Assembly (NCBI GenBank): GCA_963844885.1
Contig: CAWJQA010000018.1
Span: 620,001-684,000 of the forward strand
Direction: 5' to 3'
DNA length: 64,000 nt
Source: DATMER01 sp963844885
GTDB taxonomy: Bacteria > Acidobacteriota > Thermoanaerobaculia > Multivoradales > UBA5704
Made by a program: the position numbers and the translations under genes. Under the pieces are notes generated by a model that was given only the letters and a program-made list of their open reading frames with translations, was not told the DNA's origin and did no database searches. Shown one piece after another: positions 56,506 through 64,000 of this stretch (position 1 is its first letter; every line of letters starts with the position of its first letter).

Positions 56506-57378
56506 ATGTTGAAAGCAGTGTGGCTGGTGTTCGGAGCCATGCTCCTCACAGCGATTCCGGGCTCGGCCCAAGGTTCCAGCGCCCCCGCTGGCGCCACCGG
56601 CCCCTCCGCGTCGGCCGCCACCGGATACCGGATCGGACCGAAAGATCTCGTCGAGATCCGTGTCGTCGAGCTTCAGGAGCTGAACGTGGAGCGCCGCGTG
56701 TCCGAGAAGGGCACGATCAATCTGCCGTTCCTGGACGATGTCCAGGCCGCGGGCCTGACCGACTCCGAGCTGGCGGCGCGGCTCAAGGCGGATCTGGAGC
56801 GCAAGCTCCTGCAGCGCGCCTCGGTGTCGGTGCAAGTGCGCGAATTCCGGGCGCGGCCGATCTCCGTGATCGGCGCGGTGCAGACGCCGGGCCCCCTGGA
56901 ATTTGCCGGCCGCTGGACTTTGTTGGAAGCGATCACCGCCGCGGGCGGGCTGACGCCGAACCACGGCCGGACGGTCTACGTGCTGCGCCATGCCGACAAC
57001 GGCCTGTCCGACCAGGTGGCGATCGACCTGGACGACCTTCTGGTGCGGGCGGACGCGAGAGTGAACATCCCGATCTATCCGAACGATTTGATCAACGTGC
57101 CGGCCACGCTGGAGGTGACGATCTACTTTCTCGGCGAGGTGAGCCAGCCCGGCGCGCTGACCTTCAAGAGCACCGAGCGGATCACCCTGCTCGCGGCCGT
57201 GGCCCGGGCCGGTGGCCTGACCGACCGCGCCGCGCGCAAGATCACGATCCGCCGCGAGGAGGCACCCGGCAAGGCCAAGGAGATCGTGGTCGATTACAAG
57301 CGGATCCTCGCCGGCAAGGATCCGGATATCGCGCTGCGCGAGGGCGACGTCGTGGTAGTGAAGGAGTCTTTCTTTTGA
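56506..57378 (+). CDS. Polysaccharide export outer-membrane protein (Wza-like)
   Basis: This is a 290-residue exported protein (signal MLKAVWLVFGAMLLTAIPGSAQ). It has the polysaccharide biosynthesis/export domain (YRIGPKDLVEIRVVELQELN, TINLPFLDDVQAAGLTDSEL) followed by two SLBB repeats (ISVIGAVQTPGPLEFAGRWT and IYFLGEVSQPGALTFKSTER). It forms the outer-membrane export channel for capsule or EPS. Its stop overlaps the Wzc start, so they are coupled. Confidence 0.93.
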   Translation: MLKAVWLVFGAMLLTAIPGSAQGSSAPAGATGPSASAATGYRIGPKDLVEIRVVELQELNVERRVSEKGTINLPFLDDVQAAGLTDSELAARLKADLERKLLQRASVSVQVREFRARPISVIGAVQTPGPLEFAGRWTLLEAITAAGGLTPNHGRTVYVLRHADNGLSDQVAIDLDDLLVRADARVNIPIYPNDLINVPATLEVTIYFLGEVSQPGALTFKSTERITLLAAVARAGGLTDRAARKITIRREEAPGKAKEIVVDYKRILAGKDPDIALREGDVVVVKESFF

Positions 57379-59718
57379 ATACGTCCACTCTGTTCGACCG
57401 CCCCGGCTCCGGCCCCGAGCCGCAGCCGCAGCCCCAGCCGAGCGAGCATGCTTCCGAGATCAACCTCTCCGAGTGGCTGCAGATCGTCCGCCGCCGCTGG
57501 ATCCTGCTGGCGGCCACCTGCGTGGCCGGAATTTCGGTGGCGTCGGTGCATTATGCCATGACGCCCAAGATGACCAGGCCACGACCGTCCTCCAGATCGA
57601 CGCCGCGCGCTGACGCCGCTGATCGGCAGCAGCCAGACTCCCTGGCTGGAGGACTGGTGGAACATGGAGTACTACCCGACGCAGTACAAGCTGCTGGAGA
57701 GCCGGGGGCTGGCCGAGCGTGTGGTGCAGAATCTCCGCCTGTCCGAGGATCCGTTTTTCAACCCCGGCGGCCGGCCGCTCGCTCTGGGTCCCCCCTCGGC
57801 TCCGGGGACGCCGTCCGCGGAGGCCGACCTCGCCGTCGTCGGGCAGCTCGCGAACCGCCTGCGCGTCGGCCTGTCCGTGGAGCCGGTGCGCACCACGCAG
57901 CTCGTGAACCTGACCTACGTCTCGACGAACCCCGAGTTCGCGGCGCGCGCGGTCAACGGCTTCGCCGAAGCGTTCATCGACTGGGGCATCGAGAACCGCT
58001 CCACGACGGCCGGCAACGCGTCGAACTTCCTCGCTTCGCAGATCGAGACGCTCAAGAAGGAGATCCAGGTCAAGGAGTCGCAGCTCCAGGCGGTCAGCCG
58101 GTCGAGCAACATCGTCGAGCTGGACTCGGGCTCGAACGTTCTCAACCAGCGGCTGGAGGCGATCAACAAAAGCTACAGCGACGCCCTGCGCGACCGCATC
58201 GAGCGCGAGGCCCAGTATCGCGAGCTGCTCAACACGCCCAAGGAGGCGATCGCCGAGTCCCAGCCCGACGGCCTCTATTCGGACATCAAGCGCAAGCAGC
58301 TCGAGATGGAGCGCCAGTACGAGATCGATCTGAAGACGTTCAAAAAAGATTTCCCCAAGATGATCGAGCAGCAGGCCGCCATCGAAAAGGGGCGCCAGCA
58401 CCTTGCCGGCGTGGTCGAGGAGATGGTGGACAGGGCGCGCAAGGCCGCCTATGCCGAGTATCAGACCGCGCTGCGCCAGGAAAAGGCGCTGGAGCAGGAG
58501 ATGCACGGCCTCAAGTCCGAGGCCCTGGACGAGAGCTCGGCCTCGGCCGATTATCACAACCTCAGCCTGGAGGTCGACACGCGGCGCAACCTCCTCGACC
58601 AGGTGCTCAAGGCGCAGTCGGAGACCGAGGTGACCGCCCGGCTCCAGGGGACGAAGGAGTCGAACGTCCGCATCGTCAACCGCGCGCTGGCGCCGGGCGG
58701 GCCGTCGAGTCCGAACCTGAAACAGGATCTGTCGAGCGGGATGCTGTTCGGCCTGGTCTTCGGCGTCGGCCTCGTGCTGCTGCTCGAATACCTCGACCGC
58801 ACGGTGAAGACCTCCGAGCAGGTGGAGCGGCTGCTGGGCCTGCCCACGCTCGCGATCATCCCGGACATCAACGACACCGGGTCCGGCTACGGTGGCTATC
58901 GCGGGTATGGCGGTTACGGTTACGGCTACGGCCTCGGCGGGGCGAAGGGCGGGGCCCGCGGGAAGGGCTCGCGCCGCTGGCTGGAGAAGAAAAAGAACGA
59001 GGGGGCGTCGCGCATCGAGCTGGTGCCGCACGAGGGTCCGCGACTGGCGGTGTCCGAGGCCTACCGCTCGCTGCGCACGGCCCTGCTGCTGTCGAGCGCC
59101 CGCGAGCTCAAGGTCGTCGCGGTGACGTCCGCGGTGGCGAGCGAGGGCAAGTCCGTCACCGCCTCCAACCTGGCGGTGGTGATGGCTCAGCTCGGCCGGC
59201 GGGTGCTGGTCATCGACGCCGACCTGCGCAAGCCGCGCCTGCACGAGGTCTTCCAGGTCTCCAACCGGGTCGGCCTGGTGAGCTGCATCACCGGCGGCGC
59301 CGACCTCAAGGGGGTCATCTCCCGCTCCACGGTGCCGCAGCTTTTCGTCATCCCGTCGGGCCCGATCCCGCCCAATCCGTCCGAGCTGCTGGCCTCCGAC
59401 CGGATGCGCGAGCTGGTGGCGGCCGCCCGTGCGCGCTTCGACTTCGTGGTGATCGACACGCCGCCGCTGCTGCCGGTCACCGACGCGACCCTGGTCGGCA
59501 ACCTGGTCGACGGCGTGGTGCTCTGCCTGCGGGCGGGCAAGGTCACCCGGGACGAGGCCCGTTCCTGCCTGGACCGTCTGAAGATGGCGGGGGTGAAAGT
59601 CCTGGGCGTCGTCCTCAACCGCCACCTTTTGAACCAGGGCGGCTACGCCGGCAAGCGCTACCAGATGTACGAGGCCTACGGCGCTGAACCGGAGCCCAAA
59701 GCCGATTCGGCCGCCTGA
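57375..59718 (+). CDS. Wzc-type polysaccharide co-polymerase/BY-kinase (two compensating frameshifts)
   Basis: TTG 57375 lies 8 bases after AAGGAG and overlaps the Wza stop. The Wzz-type N-domain starts INLSEWLQIVRRRWILLAAT. At ~57573 the frame moves (QATTVLQIDAA) and at ~57612 again (ALTPLIGSSQTPWLEDWWNM, EYYPTQYKLLESRGLAERVV), then stays open. A long coiled coil is followed by TM MLFGLVFGVGLVLLLEYLD. The kinase has Walker A' (VASEGKSVTASNLA), VLVIDADLRKPRLHEVFQ and DFVVIDTPPLLPVTD. It ends with a Tyr cluster YAGKRYQMYEAYG. An unusual Gly/Tyr-rich insert (58883-58950) precedes the kinase. It controls EPS chain length with Wza and the phosphatase downstream. Confidence 0.93.
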
Positions 59719-60470
59719 TGATCGATCTGCACTGCCACATCCTGCCCGGGATCGACGACGGCCCCAAGACGCTGGAGGCGGCGGTCGAGATGTGCCGCAT
59801 GGCCGTGGCCGACGGCTGCCGCGCCATGGTCGCCACTCCGCACCAGCGGCGGGGGGTCTGGTGGAACTCCGACCGTGAAGCGATCCTGGGGCTCGTCCGG
59901 GAGCTGCAGGCGGCGCTGGGTTCGGAGTTGCGGGTGCTCACCGGCGCCGAGATCCACGTCGACTCCGGTCTTCTCGCCGAGGTGGAGCGGCTGCCCGGCG
60001 GCGGCCTCCTCACCCTTGCCGGCTCGCGCTACCTGCTGATCGAGCTCGACAACCACGGGTGCGCGGGCGGTGCCATCAACCTGATCCACGAGCTGGCCGT
60101 GGCGGACTGGCGGCCGGTCGTCGCGCACCCCGAGCTCATCCCCTGGGTGGCCGGCGACACCGACCTGGTGAGGCGCCTGGTCTCGCTCGGCGCCCTGGTG
60201 CAGATCACCGCGATGAGCGTCACCGGAGGTTTCGGCCGCGGTCCCATGGCCACCGCCCACACCCTGATCGAGGAGGGGCTGGTCCATTTCGTCGCCAGCG
60301 ACTGCCACGGGGTGGAGCGCCGCCCTCCGGGCCTGCGCCGCGCCTTCGAGACGATCGCCGGCCGCTGGGGCGCCGAAGTGGCGCGGCGCCTGGTGTCTGA
60401 CAACCCGCGGGCGGTCGTGCAGAACCGGCCGCTTCCCTCTTCGGAGCGTCTCATGGCGTCCAACTCATGA
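59718..60470 (+). CDS. CpsB/CapC-family tyrosine-protein phosphatase (PHP fold)
   Basis: This 250-residue metal-dependent phosphatase has MIDLHCHILPGIDDGPKTLE (metal ligands), MVATPHQRRGVWW, VLTGAEIHVDS, RPVVAHPELIPWV and HFVASDCHGVERRPPGLRRA. It dephosphorylates the Tyr cluster of Wzc-type kinases. It starts on the Wzc stop (1-bp overlap), so kinase and phosphatase are co-translated. Confidence 0.93.
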   Translation: MIDLHCHILPGIDDGPKTLEAAVEMCRMAVADGCRAMVATPHQRRGVWWNSDREAILGLVRELQAALGSELRVLTGAEIHVDSGLLAEVERLPGGGLLTLAGSRYLLIELDNHGCAGGAINLIHELAVADWRPVVAHPELIPWVAGDTDLVRRLVSLGALVQITAMSVTGGFGRGPMATAHTLIEEGLVHFVASDCHGVERRPPGLRRAFETIAGRWGAEVARRLVSDNPRAVVQNRPLPSSERLMASNS

Positions 60471-61481
60471 AACTGACTCGGCGCGGCCCGGCCGCCCTCC
60501 TCGCCCTCCTGGCCTTCCCCGCGGCGCTCCTCCTGCCGTCCGGGCCGGCGCGGGCGGACGTCGATCCGTTCTATCAGAGCCTCCTGCGGGAGGGCATTCA
60601 GGAGTACGACCGCGGCGATTTCGACTCCTCGGTGCGCAGCCTGCGCCTCGCGTGCTTCGGGATGCTCGACGAGCCCACCGAGATGGGGGGATGCCTCGCC
60701 CGGCTGGCCCTGGCCCAGGACCGCGACGACGACGAAGACGGCTTCCAGGACACGTTCCGCCGCCTGTCGGAAGTCGAGGAACGCTTCCAAGGCTATACCC
60801 AATCGAGCCTGAGCGCGGAGGTGCGGGCCGACCTCGAGCGGCGGCTGATCGTCCGGGTCCCGGCCGCGACGCTGCGCTCCATCCCGGCGTTCCGGGCGCT
60901 GGCCGACCGCAAGGCCGAAGCCAAGCCGGCCGAAGCCGCCGGCAAACCGGCGGCGAGCCCGACCCGTCCACGGCGCGGACAGGCCGAGCCGGCGCCATCC
61001 CCCCCGCTGAAGGGCCAGCCGGTCGCCAGCCGGCCTCCCGCCGCGGCCGGCGTGGCGTCTCCGGACGTCCCGGCCGCCGCGGCCGTCGAAACCGCCCCGA
61101 GTGACCGCCCCGATGACTGCCGAGGAACGCGACCGCCTGAGCCGGACGCGGAAGGTTCTGGCCGGGGATGCCAAGGTGAAGGATCTGCGCCAGGCCTTCG
61201 AGCTCGTCCGCGAGGTCGCCGACGCCCATCCCGAGTCGGTCGAAGCCCAGCATCTGGCCGCGGAAGCGGCTTACCGGGTCTCCCGCTGGGCGGACGCGGT
61301 CCGCTACTTCCAACGCGGCGGCGAGCCGCCCGCGGACCAGCCGGAGCTGCTGTTCTACATGGCGGTCGCCCTGTACGAGTCGGGCGATGCGGCGAGGGCG
61401 GCCGAGATCCTGAAGCGCACGCTTCCCAACATCCAGCGCACGCCCTACGTAGACGCCTACGCCAGGAAGATTCTCGGATAG
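60467..61481 (+). CDS. Exported TPR-type protein of the EPS locus (frameshifted)
   Basis: ATG 60467 overlaps the phosphatase stop. There is a signal peptide (LALLAFPAALLLPSGPARA), then YQSLLREGIQEYDRGDFDSS, VRSLRLACFGMLDEPTEMGG (TPR-like), and a Pro/Ala linker. Near 61100 the frame changes: ...VETAP continues as VTAPMTAEERDRLSRTRKVL, FELVREVADAHPESVEAQHL, LLFYMAVALYESGDAARAAE, AEILKRTL to 61481. It is one protein of ~338 residues with one extra base. It likely helps assemble the export machinery in the periplasm. Confidence 0.72.
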
Positions 61482-61508
61482 TATAGAGAACGTAGGAGGA
61501 AGCTCGTC

Positions 61509-62156
61509 ATGAAAGCACGAAACCTGTCCGCCGCCGGACTCCTGCTGGGATGCCTCGTCGCGAACACCGCGAACACCGCGCACGCGCAGGTGCTCTCCGT
61601 CGCCCCTCCGGAGTGCATCCCCTCCAAGGGCAACAGCGTGGTGCGGGCGTCGATCGTCCCTGATCCCGCCGTGGGGCAGTCGCCCCGCGTGTACTTCCGC
61701 TGGAAAGGGCAGCCCGCTTTCTACTGGGAGCCCCTGGAGGTGGAGCCGAACAGCCGCTACTGGACCGTGCTCCCCCGGCCCGAGGAGCGCAACGAGGAGG
61801 TGGAGCTCTACGCCGCGGTGGTCGACGCCTCGGGCAAGATGATCGGCCAGTCGGAGGTCAAGTTCTCCAAGGTCAAGGACAACTGCAAGGTCGACCTGAG
61901 CCCCAAGGAGAAGGGCGTCGCGGACAACCTGATCGTCGGCGAGACCGCGTCGAGCCAGTACAAGAAGAGGGTCATCGGTTTCCTCTGCCCGGGCCTCAAG
62001 ATCCGGATCGACCCGCAGGGGGTCAAGCGGGCCGACGAGGAGTGCGGTCCGTGCGGTCTGGCCTGGCTGCCGCCGGGGCTGGCCACGGCCGGCGTGTTCG
62101 GTATCATCGTGGCCGAACATCCAGAAGAGCGCGAAGCGTCCCCTTCCAGGCCCTAG
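61509..62156 (+). CDS. Secreted protein of unknown function
   Basis: This is a 215-residue protein with AGGAGG before ATG 61509 and a signal peptide (LSAAGLLLGCLVANTANTAH, cut after AHA). The signal contains the tandem ANTANT. The mature part has a beta-rich first domain (VVRASIVPDPAVGQSPRVYF, RWKGQPAFYWEPLEVEP), four Cys, and a C-terminal hydrophobic helix (LPPGLATAGVFGIIVAEHP) that could anchor it. No family is recognised. It follows the TPR gene by 27 bp, suggesting EPS-linked function. Confidence 0.75.
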   Translation: MKARNLSAAGLLLGCLVANTANTAHAQVLSVAPPECIPSKGNSVVRASIVPDPAVGQSPRVYFRWKGQPAFYWEPLEVEPNSRYWTVLPRPEERNEEVELYAAVVDASGKMIGQSEVKFSKVKDNCKVDLSPKEKGVADNLIVGETASSQYKKRVIGFLCPGLKIRIDPQGVKRADEECGPCGLAWLPPGLATAGVFGIIVAEHPEEREASPSRP

Positions 62157-62274
62157 CAAGCACCTCTCTTTCTGGTCCCCTTTGTTTTCGACAGCCCGGG
62201 ACCGCCCCGGACCGGCTGCAGCCGGTCCCTGTCCTTCTTTATTCACATGACACGACCGAAGGGATTCCAACGCA

Positions 62275-64000
62275 ATGACACACCTCATACCGCCCCACGG
62301 GGGTGAGCTCGTCAATCTTCTCGTCGAGCCCGACCGGGCCGCCGAGCTCAAGGCCGCCTCGCGCGACTGGCCGTCCTGGGACCTGACACCGCGCCAGCTC
62401 TGCGACGTCGAGCTGCTCGTCAACGGCGGCTTCTCGCCGCTCACGGGATTCATGAGCCGCGCCGACCACGACTCGGTCTGCGAGCGGATGCGCCTCGCCG
62501 ACGGCACTCTCTGGACGATCCCGATCCTGCTCGACATTCCGCGCGAGCTGGCGGACAAGCTGAGCCCCGGCACGAGCATGCTCGCCCTGCGCGACCCGGA
62601 GGGGGTCATGCTGGCCGCCATCCACGTCGAGGAGCTGTGGGACCTCGACGCCATGGCGAGCGCGGCGGCGACCTTCGGCACCACCGATCCGAAGCACCCG
62701 GGCGTCGCCAGCCTGCAGAAGGCGAACCCGGTCTGCGTGGGCGGCCGGCTGGAAGGTCTCCAGCTCCCGGCCCACTACGACTTCCGGCAGCTCCGCCACA
62801 CGCCGGCCGAGCTGCGCGCCGAGCTCGTCCGCGAGGGCTGGCGCCACGTCGTGGCGTTCCAGACGCGCAACCCCATGCACCGGGCGCACTGCGAGCTGAC
62901 CATGCGCGCCGCCAAGGAGGCGCAGGCGAACCTCCTCATCCACCCGACGGTCGGCATGACCAAGCCGGGCGATCTCGATCACTACACGCGCGTGCGCTGC
63001 TATCAGGCGGTGCTGGGCCGCTACCCCCAGCACACGGCCAAGCTGTCGCTCCTGCCGCTCGCCATGCGCATGGGCGGCCCGCGCGAGGCGGTGCTGCACG
63101 CGATCATCCGCAAGAACTACGGCTGCACCCACTTCATCGTCGGCCGCGACCACGCCGGTCCGGGCAACGACTCGCAGGGCAAGCCGTTCTACGGCCCGTA
63201 CGACGCCCAGGAGCTGCTGCGCCAGCACGAGGACGAGCTCGGCGTGAAGATGGTGCCGTTCCAGATGGTCACCTACGTCGAGGACCTCGACACCTACATG
63301 CCCGCCGACGAGGTGCCGGCGGGCTCGCGCACGCTGGACATCTCCGGGACGGAGCTGCGGCGCCGGCTCGCCGAAGGCCGCGAGATCCCGGCCTGGTTCT
63401 CCTTTCCCGAGGTGGCGGAAGAGCTGCGCCGCACCTATCCGCCGCGCCACAAGCAGGGCTTCACGGTCTTCTTGACCGGCCTTTCCGGCTCCGGCAAGTC
63501 GACCATCGCCAACGCGCTGCTGGTCAAGTTCCTGGAAATGGGCGGCCGGCCGGTGACGCTGCTCGACGGCGACATCGTGCGCAAGCACCTGTCCTCGGAG
63601 CTCAGCTTCTCGAAGGAGCACCGCGACATCAACATCCGCCGCATCGGCTTCGTGGCCGCGGAGATCACCAAGAACGGCGGCATCGCGATCTGCGCGCCCA
63701 TCGCGCCGTACGACAGCGGTGCGCAAGGAGGTGCGGGGGATGATCGAGCCCGGCGGCGGCTTCGTGCTGGTCCACGTGGCCACGCCGATCGAAGTCTGCG
63801 AGCAGCGCGACCGCAAGGGGCTCTACGCCAAGGCGCGCGCCGGCATCCTCAAGGAGTTCACCGGCATCTCCGATCCCTACGAGGAGCCGGCGGACGCCGA
63901 GGTGGTGATCGACACCACGAAGCTGTCGCCCGAGGAGTCGGCGCAGGAGATCCTGCTCTTCCTGGAGCGCGAAGGGTACGTCGGCGCCAGCATGGTGGCG
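62275..64000 (+). CDS. Bifunctional sulfate adenylyltransferase/adenylylsulfate kinase (3' end outside window, one frameshift)
   Basis: ATP sulfurylase part (~1-390): LVNGGFSPLTGFMSRADHDS, VVAFQTRNPMHRAHCELTMR, HPTVGMTKPGDLDHYTRVRC, FIVGRDHAGPGNDSQGKPFY and ISGTELRRRLAEGREIP. APS kinase part (~395 on): FTVFLTGLSGSGKSTIANAL (P-loop), TLLDGDIVRKHLSSELSFSK and IAICAPIAPYDS. Near 63717 one extra base moves the reading to VRKEVRGMIEPGGGFVLVHV, then ATPIEVCEQRDRKGLYAKAR, and the gene runs off the window. It activates sulfate to APS and PAPS, for assimilation or sulfation; the EPS context permits either. Confidence 0.93.
   Translation, partial: MTHLIPPHGGELVNLLVEPDRAAELKAASRDWPSWDLTPRQLCDVELLVNGGFSPLTGFMSRADHDSVCERMRLADGTLWTIPILLDIPRELADKLSPGTSMLALRDPEGVMLAAIHVEELWDLDAMASAAATFGTTDPKHPGVASLQKANPVCVGGRLEGLQLPAHYDFRQLRHTPAELRAELVREGWRHVVAFQTRNPMHRAHCELTMRAAKEAQANLLIHPTVGMTKPGDLDHYTRVRCYQAVLGRYPQHTAKLSLLPLAMRMGGPREAVLHAIIRKNYGCTHFIVGRDHAGPGNDSQGKPFYGPYDAQELLRQHEDELGVKMVPFQMVTYVEDLDTYMPADEVPAGSRTLDISGTELRRRLAEGREIPAWFSFPEVAEELRRTYPPRHKQGFTVFLTGLSGSGKSTIANALLVKFLEMGGRPVTLLDGDIVRKHLSSELSFSKEHRDINIRRIGFVAAEITKNGGIAICAPIAPYDSGAQGGAGDDRARRRLRAGPRGHADRSLRAARPQGALRQGARRHPQGVHRHLRSLRGAGGRRGGDRHHEAVARGVGAGDPALPGARRVRRRQHGG

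Noticed and set aside
62637..63743. 368-residue ORF in the third plus frame
   Set aside because: It is a shadow of the ATP sulfurylase/APS kinase, which is read in a different frame starting at 62275.

Overview
The window is a GC-rich bacterial chromosome segment (about 65-70% G+C by eye) from what looks like a diderm heterotroph. The most likely group is Acidobacteriota, perhaps Thermoanaerobaculia-like. This rests on paralogous HTH-TPR regulators, an RHS protein carrying a 'TPCRVLDTR...DVNGYF' module, an MglA-type GTPase, PilT, a deoxyhypusine-synthase-like enzyme and a CIRCE-controlled hrcA-grpE-dnaK-dnaJ-prmA-rsmE operon. No rRNA or tRNA was seen, so the placement is inference.

Layout. 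1-2.3 kb: 3' end of an RHS polymorphic-toxin gene, an overlapping candidate immunity gene, an RHS remnant and a fragment of a regulator gene. 2.3-8.5 kb: small secreted proteins, a secreted multi-domain protein (frameshifted) and two HTH-TPR regulators facing a small exported peptide. 8.7-13.0 kb: pyruvate kinase, rhomboid protease and a phosphoesterase/dehalogenase fusion. 13.1-13.3 kb: a 21-bp tandem repeat. 13.3-24.4 kb: RND/MMPL transporter, pgsA, lytic transglycosylase, alaS, recX, pilT, ilvE, rsmE, prmA. 24.4-29.3 kb: the heat-shock operon. 29.3-38.4 kb: DUF2520 protein, SGNH lipoprotein, MglA-like GTPase, nrdR, hsp20, lon, thiL, an AT-hook/double-HTH protein and a free-methionine-sulfoxide reductase. 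38.4-44.8 kb: a sigma-54 activator with TPR region, a DHS-like enzyme, isocitrate dehydrogenase and an alkyltransferase-like protein, separated by palindromic repeats. 44.9-45.3 kb: a 20/21-bp repeat array. 45.3-47.5 kb: a DUF3800 gene split by an IS3-family element. 48.4-54.9 kb: a lower-GC island with a DNA cytosine methyltransferase, a double-GHKL ATPase, a receiver-like protein and a Vsr-type nuclease, all carrying indels. 54.9-56.3 kb: a graveyard of fused toxin-antitoxin remnants. 56.5-64 kb: an exopolysaccharide module (Wza, Wzc, CpsB/CapC phosphatase, TPR and secreted proteins) and a bifunctional ATP sulfurylase/APS kinase cut by the window end.

Quality note. Single-base indels cluster at 34.3-36.4 kb (lon, thiL), 45.5-47.1 kb (transposase, DUF3800) and 48.8-54.7 kb (defence island), with isolated ones in 2757-5064, the MglA-like gene, wzc, the TPR gene and the APS kinase. 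Lon and ThiL are normally conserved and the remaining protein sequence is intact on both sides of each shift, so many of these are probably sequencing or assembly errors. The in-frame stop in vsr and the fused antitoxins look like real decay.

The best candidates for novel biology are the methyltransferase/double-GHKL ATPase/receiver/Vsr island, the HTH-TPR regulators paired with a secreted peptide, the RHS core interrupted by an exported-protein module, the protein alternating HTH domains with AT-hooks, and the recurring 21-bp-period spacer arrays.
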